From Chrysochromulina parva (taxonomy: Eukaryota; Haptophyta; Prymnesiales; Chrysochromulinaceae): a DNA stretch of 12,934 nucleotides. Made by a program: the position numbers and the translations under genes. The stretch lies in assembly GCA_002887195.1 (NCBI GenBank), contig PJAB01001674.1:1-12934 (forward strand), written 5' to 3'. Below the pieces are notes generated by a model. That model ran no database searches and was not told the DNA's origin. It was given only the letters and a program-made list of their open reading frames with translations. This document shows, one piece after another, positions 7,101 through 12,934 of this stretch; the first letter of the stretch is position 1, and every line of letters begins with the position of its first letter.

Positions 7101-8864
7101 CCATCTTCTCCTATCAGAGCGTTGTGGATCTTGCGGCCAGCGAGAAGGACGCGGTTGTCGACTTCATGCGCACGTGCACAGCAGAGCCTCGCCTCGTCAG
7201 TGGGTTTCTGAGCTCTCGCTTTTGCTCAGCTGCTCCGCTTATCAATCACCGAGATGTCGATGCTTGCATGGAGAAGGCGATCGAGGAGGGCGGCACGAGC
7301 GGCAGCAAGCTCATGGAGCACGTCAAGGTAGCTACCCTCCATCAGGGCTCCTTTGGACTGATTGCTGCCGCCATCATCAACATGGTCCCCAAGGGGCGCA
7401 GGCTGCGAGCGGCTGCGCCCGGGACAGGGCCTGAGCGCAGCTTCCTGGCGTGTCAAGTGCTTGTGTCCGCGGTCCACAGCCATTTCGAGAAGCAGGGTGT
7501 TGACAGCCGTCTCCTAACCGAGTTGTCTCAGATCTGTCGAAGCGAGTTGTACACGGTAGACCATCTGCTGGTCTTGCACCCGCCTGGCACCCGAGTGCCC
7601 CGCGAGAGTGTCCGGACAGCACTCCTGCGCTGCACGGGCGGTGTGCACTCTGACTATGGCGAGTGCAAGGAGCTGGTAGACTATCAGCTCCTTGCCGATG
7701 CCATGGGTGTCGACTCTCTCCCGGATGCCCTGCTCCTGCCGTGGCGGCTACCCGATGCCTCCTGCCTCATCGTCCAAGATCCGGGCAAGGTCAAGAGCGG
7801 CCGCAGGCAGCCGGCGCCTCGACCTCGTGCGCAATCCATGTCATCTCCCAAACCCAGGGCCCTTGTGGGCTTTGAGGTGTGCATTGGAAGCGGTCGGCTA
7901 GCCAAGGCTCTTGCACGCAAGGGCTGGGAGATGACAGGGATCGAGCGCGAGGTCGCTGCACCCGAGTACGACGACGACGAGGCTGCCGAGCCATTGCTGG
8001 CACACCCGGGGGGAAGCACTCCGGGGCGCATCAAGCTCCTCATCAAGAGCCTGCGGGACATTCGGGTGGCCGACTTTCCGACGGTCGACTTCATGCACTT
8101 CTCGCTCGATTGCACCTCCGTGTCCAATGCGGCGGGCAATAAGCATGGCCGGCAAGAGGATATCATGGGCACGAGCCCCGAGAGTCGCGAGTACAACCAG
8201 GACCTGATGCATGCTATCCTCATTTGCAAGGATCAGATGGCCCGCCCTAACAATGCTGACTTCAAGTTCACGTAAGCACCGCGCCGTGTGGTGCACATCA
8301 GTGCATGCCCCCACCGGCTGGCTCACTGCGTTTGAACGGTGTTGCCGACGCAGGTTCGAGGCGCCGCAGGGCATCGCACGAGAGCATCCGTGGTATAAAC
8401 TCATAGTCGAGGGCAAACTTCACGACGGCGGCCTCGGTGCGACACGTCTCTTGGTGGACTTCTGTGAGTGGCTCCCGACCCAATGAGTGACCTGCCCCAC
8501 GGGCGTCAGTCACAACTGACTTGCCGCACTGATGCCTGCTTCGTTCTTGTGCGAAGGCAAGTATGGAGAAGAGTACCAGAAGCGCACCTTCCTTTGGACG
8601 AACGTGCAGGAGCTGATCGATGAGATGGCCCATGCGGAGCGCCATTTAGCCAAGCTGTATCCTGATGGCCACCGCAGCCTGTGCGGCGGCAGATTTTGCT
8701 GCCGAAACGGATGGCCAGGCCGGGAGTCATCCACTCATCTGACCATCTGCGCCGACATACGGACGTCAGAGGCGACACCGTTCCCCACCGATTTCTGCGT
8801 CTTGCTGGCTCAAAAGCTTGAAGCGGAGTGCGCATACCGCCGATGGGATCATGCATCGCGGTGA
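4133..8864 (+). CDS. SET domain - Tudor/Agenet-like - C5-DNA-methyltransferase-like fusion protein, three exons
   Basis: Join 4133-8271, 8354-8463, 8557-8864; 1518 aa. In order: (a) 53-130, FHFMWLRDNH and following, faintly like the GBBH-type N-terminal domain; (b) a bipartite nuclear signal, KR 144-145 and KRRTR 156-160 with a 10-residue spacer; (c) SET-like 177-311, with NFGLFATRSF, the NHS-equivalent FANHN (263-267) and GEEIFHDYG (300-308), but no pre- or post-SET Cys clusters; (d) poly-Pro 368-391; (e) Tudor/Agenet-like strands about 483-535, 661-760 and 793-845; (f) LysM-like 587-637; (g) Asp/Glu-rich 851-970; (h) an unassigned helical region about 980-1215; (i) a Rossmann methyltransferase 1243-1518, with motif I FEVCIGSGRL, motif II E1271, motif IV SLDCTS (C1327 as candidate nucleophile), motif VI-like FEAPQG and motif VIII-like KYGEEYQKRTFLWTN. 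AdoMet-dependent chromatin modification is inferred; activity of either catalytic domain is unproven. A purine is at -3 of the ATG. Confidence 0.8.
8272..8353 (+). other. Intron 1 of the SET-methyltransferase gene
   Basis: An 82-bp GT-AG intron (donor TTCAC|GTAAGC, acceptor GACGCAG|GTTCGAG). It splits the T1380 codon and joins NADFKFT to FEAPQG, which recreates the motif VI equivalent of C5 methyltransferases. Without splicing, translation ends at TAA 8273-8275. Confidence 0.88.
8464..8556 (+). other. Intron 2 of the SET-methyltransferase gene
   Basis: A 93-bp GT-AG intron (donor GACTTCT|GTGAGT, acceptor TGCGAAG|GCAAG). It splits the C1417 codon and joins LLVDF to CKYGEEYQKRTFLWTN, the family's YG...KR...WTN block. 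All three exons sum to 4557 nt, an exact multiple of three. Retention would end at TGA 8484-8486. Confidence 0.88.
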
Positions 8865-9112
8865 GAAGGCGGCGATGGCTCAGGGTTGCCTACAGTCGAG
8901 TACCATGGTACCCTGGCATCACGGCCCATGTTGCATGTAAGGAGCTGGGGGCAGCCGATTGTTCTTCACACCAGCGAGATAGTGTTTCGTCGTGAGCTCT
9001 TGCTGGTCCAGCCGGCCACCAATTAAGGTGCGGCCGCTGTTCTGAGTCTCAGCTGCGCAACTGTTAACGAGGATGTGAACGTTCAAAACGACGCTCGGAC
9101 TCGGGGAAATTC
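8865..9112. other. Intergenic spacer with a 12-bp palindrome
   Basis: This 248-bp gap runs between the SET-methyltransferase stop and the importin-like start. GTACCATGGTAC at 8900-8911 is a perfect palindrome. Nothing else stands out, and the next gene's promoter is presumably here. Confidence 0.5.
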
Positions 9113-12100
9113 ATGACGGAGACGTCGGAGACCGAAGGTCTACGTGCCACGCTCGCTGCAGCCCTCCGGCCTAGTTCGGAGAAGGTGGCTGCCGAGAAAC
9201 TTCAGAAGATCTCGCCGCTCGCCCTGCTTGCGGTCGTGCATGAGGATCTGGTATCGGCTCAACGAAGCTCAGCTCCACTCCAGCCCACGGCCTTGCTCGC
9301 TGCCAACCTTGCGCAAAAGGGCCTGCGCCGTGCGCCAGTGAGTGATTCATGCGAGCCGGCTCTGCGTAACTATCTTGTGCCGGCCATGCTCACGGCAGCT
9401 AGCGTCGGCGACAGCACTCTACTCACGCAGCTCGGGCTCGGTGCTGCCGTGTGCTTGATACGGACCGAAGCCTGGCCAGCGGATCAGTTGCTCAACGGCC
9501 TCGGGGAAAGGCTTCACAACGTCGGCACGTGCGCGTCAGAGCGAGCGGCGATGCTCATGATCCTGACCGTTTTAGCCGAAGAGTTGCATTCTCCGGCAGC
9601 CAAGATCTCCGTGCCGCCACTGCGCACCGCCGCAGTGCGGTCGGCACTGCGGCTGGGTGCTCAGTTTGTCCTCGCCACGCTGCAAGAGTGGCATGCGCAG
9701 CAGGTGCCTGGCGCTCACGACGCTGTCGCCTCCGTGCTCTGCGGTCCCGCTGCGACTCTGCGCTGCGGCCACGCGTGGTGCGCTGCTCACTTGATAGATG
9801 CTCGAGTCGCCACCTCAAGTGCGCTTCTCACCACAAGCGCCCTAAGCTGCCTTGCCGGCAGCGGCTCCCTATTATGGGAGAGTCGGCTGGCCGCGCATGC
9901 AACCGATGTGCTCTGTGCGACCATCGAGTGCACGCTGCTGCCCTTGGAGGTGCCTGCCGCGGCTCGTGGAAGACACGAGCCGAGCCTCCCTATGGAAGAG
10001 CCGAGCCTGCTGCCTGCTTTGTGTGCACACCTCCTCGAGCCGGTGGCTTCATTGCCGCCATCCCGCCACCGCTCCGCCATCATCTGCGAGGCGAGCTCGT
10101 TCCTTGGTATTCACCTTCTCCGATGCCTCACCGAACGAGCCCCCACTTCAGCAGCGCCGGCGGCTGCTCCCACCCCGCCTGGCGCTGTGTGGAATGGCGC
10201 TGTTGCACCGGAAGCGGCCAGGGAGGCGGCGCATGCAGCCGCCTCGGCGCTCGCCGGCTGGCTATCCCTGCTGCTGGCGTGCACAGCCGCCGAGTCGGAA
10301 GACGAGTCCGCGGCGGCAAGGGGCTGCTGGATCGAGCTACATGACCTGATGCTCCAGGGTGAAGACGGCGGCAGCGGCGGCAGCGGCGGTGGAGGCGGCT
10401 CGACGGGAGCGGGCCTCAAAGGGCCACCTAGCGAAGCGGCACTTGCGCTTGAGTCGGCCCTTGCCCCTTTCCGGCCGCGTCTACTCGAGAGCGTGCTGAG
10501 CTGCGGAGGGCAGCTGCCGCCAAATATGGCCGCACTGCCGGCCGCCGAGCGCGACACCGTCGACGAGACTCGGGAGGAGTGCCGTGCTTTGCTCCGAGGT
10601 GCCGTCTTTGTTGGCGACGGGGTCGTCGAGGCGGCGCTCGATGTGCTGCGACTGCGCGCCGAGAAGGTGCTGGCGCACGCGGAAACTGCTCGGGAGGCCT
10701 TTCTACAAGCAGCTACAGTTCAGGCTCAGGCGGTGGCAGGCCGTGCTCTGAATGAGAGTGCTCGGCTTTTGGAGGCCGTCCTTCACGCGACCAGCGCTGC
10801 TGCCAAGCCGCTCGGGCCGCATCGACTGTGCGCACCACTCTCGATCTTGTTCAGCTCCGTGCTCCCAGCGGCCTCGCGGCTGGCGGAGTTCCTTATGGCC
10901 AAGGGTGAGGGTCTTGGACGCGCTCTGCTGGCGACGCAGTTGGTCCTGGTCGGCGCGTTCGCCGCATGGCTCGCGCATCCCGAGCGGGCGTCCGAAGTGC
11001 GGGATGTGCTCCCTCTCGTGCTGGCGAGCTTGCGTGTGCCGGAGGAGGAGAGCCTCGGTGTGTGGTCGCTGCGCTCCAAGCAGGAGCACTCGGGGGTGGT
11101 CGCGCTGATGAAACTCAGTGCGCTCGCGCCTGAGGCTGTCCTACGGGCCGTGCCGCTCCCCACGCTGCTCGAAGGGCTGATCGCAGCCAGCGCCGCACCG
11201 CCGAGCGTGCTCCATGGTCTCTCCTCACAATCAGCCTCGTTGCTCCTCGTCGCGGCTTCGGACCTCGTCTCCCACGCGGTCGCTGGCGGCGCGAGGAGTG
11301 CAGCGGAGCAGCTGGCCCTCACCCAGGCACTCCTCGGGCCGGTGGTGATGGCGCTCGAGCAGAGTGCCCGCAACGGCTCACACGACGAGGCGACCCGCCA
11401 CGCGTTGCGCCTCGCCACCCTGCTCCGGCGTCTTCCACGCGAGTTGCAGCCTACCGCCGTGGGCATCGTCGGCCACATCGTCGGCTACTCGTCGTCGCCC
11501 ATCCTGCTACAGATGCTCAGCACGGCGGGAGAGGACGGCGCCATGCTGGGCGCCATGCTGGCTGCGAGTGAGTGCCTCGAGAGTGTCTTCATAGGCTGCG
11601 GCGCGCACGCGGCACCGATGATTCCCATGGTCGCAGATGCGGCATGGAACTTCTTTCAGCACAAGCCAGTGAGTGCAATCCAGCTAATATTGCAGCTCGT
11701 GGCTTGCGCCGTTCAGGTGGCTGTCGCCTCGGCGAGCATGGGTGCCGATGGCCCTCCCGAGCAGAGCCCTTCGGGACAGTCGACCGAGCACGTGGCGGCC
11801 GCGCTCCTTTCGAGGGTCGCGCAGTCTCTCGCCTCGCTGCCTGCGCCAGCTCATGCGGATGAAGACGCGTTGCAGCAAGCGGCCCTCGCGGAGTGGTTTG
11901 ATGGCTTGGCTATCCTCTGCTCTGGGAGCCATTCCGCTTTCGACAGGCACGCGGGCGTATGCAAGGGGTCCGTGGATCGGGCTATCAGCGCTCTGGTGCA
12001 GCCTGTGCTACCCTCCATCCTTCAAGCCATATGGCGCACAGCGCAGCCATGTGGACCGCCCAAGCTTGACGGGATGGCGAGCGTCGTCGAGACGACAGAG

Positions 12101-12574
12101 GGCATGCGTGCGCTCAAGAGCGCGCTCCTCCTTTGGCAGCGCTGCATCATCCCGCCCTCGCCGGTTGCCCCGTCGCTTCAGGCTGCACTGCAGGGGCAGC
12201 TGCCCTCCCCCTCGGCTGGGCTCGTGGTCGACGCGCCAGCTCCCAATGGAGACGCACCGGGCGCCGCGCCTGGCGCCGCACTTATCCGTGCGCTTCTCAT
12301 TGGCATGAGCACATGGATGCCCTCATGGATCCTAAGCGACGTGGTGGCATGCTTCTGGAGTTTACGTCACGCGCTCGAGCAGGAGTTCACGGCATGGCTC
12401 GGTGGCGCTCTTGCTCCGTCGGGGGTCCCTCGCCCAGGCCTCACTGCGGACCACAAGGCATCGTTCATGCGGGAGCTCCTCGAGGCACAGACGAAGAGCC
12501 ACTTCAAGGCTGCTTTGAAGCAGCTTTGTGGCGGCAAGAAGAAGCAGACTTCCGGCACGCCACCAGCACACTGA
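9113..12574 (+). CDS. Importin-beta family nuclear transport receptor (transportin-SR/TNPO3/Mtr10-like)
   Basis: An uninterrupted 1153-aa frame from ATG 9113. It is almost entirely amphipathic alpha-helical and rich in Ala and Leu, as expected for a HEAT-repeat solenoid. The N-terminal part follows the TNPO3/importin-13 pattern: ALRPSSEKVAAEKLQKI (17-33), LLTQLGLGAAVCLI (103-116), and MILTVLAEELHS (149-160), which resembles the ILTVLPEEVHS stretch I recall from transportin-3. WIELHDLML (406-414) sits where that family has a conserved Trp-containing helix, and the C-terminus ends in FKAALKQLCGGKKK. The family carries cargo, typically SR splicing factors, into the nucleus under RanGTP control. 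The protein is longer than TNPO3 (about 920 aa). Visible insertions are Ala/Pro-rich 342-368, a Gly/Ser linker 416-436, and Pro-rich segments near 880-890 and 1012-1055. The start has T at -3, so initiation context is weak, but no better ATG precedes the matching region. Distinguishing TNPO3 from importin-13 needs an alignment. Confidence 0.78.
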   Translation: MTETSETEGLRATLAAALRPSSEKVAAEKLQKISPLALLAVVHEDLVSAQRSSAPLQPTALLAANLAQKGLRRAPVSDSCEPALRNYLVPAMLTAASVGDSTLLTQLGLGAAVCLIRTEAWPADQLLNGLGERLHNVGTCASERAAMLMILTVLAEELHSPAAKISVPPLRTAAVRSALRLGAQFVLATLQEWHAQQVPGAHDAVASVLCGPAATLRCGHAWCAAHLIDARVATSSALLTTSALSCLAGSGSLLWESRLAAHATDVLCATIECTLLPLEVPAAARGRHEPSLPMEEPSLLPALCAHLLEPVASLPPSRHRSAIICEASSFLGIHLLRCLTERAPTSAAPAAAPTPPGAVWNGAVAPEAAREAAHAAASALAGWLSLLLACTAAESEDESAAARGCWIELHDLMLQGEDGGSGGSGGGGGSTGAGLKGPPSEAALALESALAPFRPRLLESVLSCGGQLPPNMAALPAAERDTVDETREECRALLRGAVFVGDGVVEAALDVLRLRAEKVLAHAETAREAFLQAATVQAQAVAGRALNESARLLEAVLHATSAAAKPLGPHRLCAPLSILFSSVLPAASRLAEFLMAKGEGLGRALLATQLVLVGAFAAWLAHPERASEVRDVLPLVLASLRVPEEESLGVWSLRSKQEHSGVVALMKLSALAPEAVLRAVPLPTLLEGLIAASAAPPSVLHGLSSQSASLLLVAASDLVSHAVAGGARSAAEQLALTQALLGPVVMALEQSARNGSHDEATRHALRLATLLRRLPRELQPTAVGIVGHIVGYSSSPILLQMLSTAGEDGAMLGAMLAASECLESVFIGCGAHAAPMIPMVADAAWNFFQHKPVSAIQLILQLVACAVQVAVASASMGADGPPEQSPSGQSTEHVAAALLSRVAQSLASLPAPAHADEDALQQAALAEWFDGLAILCSGSHSAFDRHAGVCKGSVDRAISALVQPVLPSILQAIWRTAQPCGPPKLDGMASVVETTEGMRALKSALLLWQRCIIPPSPVAPSLQAALQGQLPSPSAGLVVDAPAPNGDAPGAAPGAALIRALLIGMSTWMPSWILSDVVACFWSLRHALEQEFTAWLGGALAPSGVPRPGLTADHKASFMRELLEAQTKSHFKAALKQLCGGKKKQTSGTPPAH

Positions 12575-12857
12575 GATCTGAGTGTACTCAATGAGTCACA
12601 TCAAGATGAGATTAGCGATTAGGTACATGAGACCCAAGACTAAAACGAAGACCGAAGTCCGATGAAGGATCGGATGAAGACAGCCTCATCCGCAGCGTGT
12701 TAATGCGAGGGTGCAAGGCTACAGCCTACAGCTGTTGCCTATACGCCAGTATTGCTGTACGTCCGAAAAATCGAGCGAAGAACCTGTCTCACGTTATCGT
12801 AAATCGTCGACACCCCGCGGTAAACCGGGGCCGTATCCAGTTGGGACACTTTTTCTC
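12575..12857. other. 3' flank of the importin-like gene
   Basis: These 283 bp have no supported gene. They contain copy B of the 16-bp inverted repeat, short GATGAAG/GGATGAAG direct repeats near 12660-12680, and an AT-richer stretch around 12765-12805. If the edge frame on the minus strand is real, the two genes converge here. Confidence 0.5.
12611..12626. repeat. 16-bp repeat, copy B (inverted relative to 2835-2850)
   Basis: ATTAGCGATTAGGTAC, exact reverse complement of 2835-2850. It begins 37 bases after the importin-like stop codon. Confidence 0.6.
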
Positions 12858-12934
12858 TCAACCGATCGTCTCCTCACACTCCCTCCTCACAGCCTCTTTC
12901 AAGCTCTCCGAGCCCTTGAGCGCGTCGCTGCCGG
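12858..12934 (-). CDS. Possible C-terminal end of a minus-strand gene, partial
   Basis: On the minus strand the frame is open from the right edge and reads GSDALKGSESLKEAVRRECE, then ETIG and TGA at 12860-12858. The 24 residues are charged and helix-forming. They look more protein-like than the surrounding spacer, but the piece is too short to identify, and chance or a splice site inside it cannot be excluded. Confidence 0.3.
   Translation of the reverse strand, partial: GSDALKGSESLKEAVRRECEETIG

Noticed and set aside
8900..8911. GTACCATGGTAC palindrome as an attachment or origin site
   Set aside because: It is a single 12-bp palindrome with no flanking repeats or integrase; chance or a simple binding site is as likely.
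9337..9345. GTGAGTG as a splice donor inside the importin-like gene
   Set aside because: The unspliced reading LRRAPVSDSCEPALRNYLVPAML (split here as LRRAPVSDSC and EPALRNYLVPAML) fits the family pattern, so no intron is needed.
12858..12934. Nudix-box reading of the right-edge minus frame (ESLKEAVRRECEE)
   Set aside because: The E-x7-RE spacing fits, but the second Glu of the EE pair and the spacing to the glycines do not. Too little sequence remains to support it.
987..12934. tRNA, rRNA or CRISPR features
   Set aside because: I scanned the intergenic stretches for tRNA-like TPsiC/anticodon arms and for regular spaced repeats and saw none.

Overview
The window looks like nuclear DNA from a GC-rich, compact, unicellular eukaryote, most likely an alga (haptophyte, prasinophyte or pelagophyte grade). 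The reasons are short GT-AG introns of 81, 82, 93 and 97 bp inside otherwise strong reading frames, eukaryote-only protein types (SET domain, importin-beta HEAT protein, SPPPP-type wall glycoprotein), and no bacterial operon structure. The exact lineage cannot be fixed by eye.

Left to right: (1) 1-986 is a long GGN repeat. Read on the minus strand it encodes a proline-rich secreted protein of the extensin/pherophorin type, with a signal-peptide-like N-terminus at 986 and its C-terminus beyond the left edge. Read on the plus strand it is a glycine-rich frame, which I judge the less likely gene. (2) After a 341-bp divergent intergenic region, 1328-2540 (+) is a three-exon COG0523/CobW-family metallochaperone GTPase of 344 aa. 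(3) A roughly 0.7 kb gene-poor stretch carries a 135-bp imperfect foldback sequence. (4) 3250-3546 (+) encodes an unrecognised 98-aa protein with two membrane segments. (5) A 586-bp promoter-like region with two tandem duplications precedes the main item. (6) 4133-8864 (+) is a three-exon gene for a 1518-aa protein combining a SET lysine-methyltransferase-like domain, Tudor/Agenet-like and LysM-like segments, a long acidic tract, and a C-terminal C5-cytosine-DNA-methyltransferase-like domain. Splicing is needed to complete the last domain. (7) 9113-12574 (+) is an intronless 1153-aa importin-beta/transportin-SR (TNPO3/Mtr10-like) protein. (8) The right edge may hold the last 24 codons of a minus-strand gene.

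These are independent nuclear genes, not an operon. The item most worth attention is the SET plus DNA-methyltransferase fusion with a classic bipartite nuclear localisation signal. It suggests one polypeptide linking protein (possibly histone) methylation to DNA methylation. The hidden proline-rich gene on the minus strand is the second point, because a start-to-stop search on the plus strand alone would call a glycine-rich protein instead.
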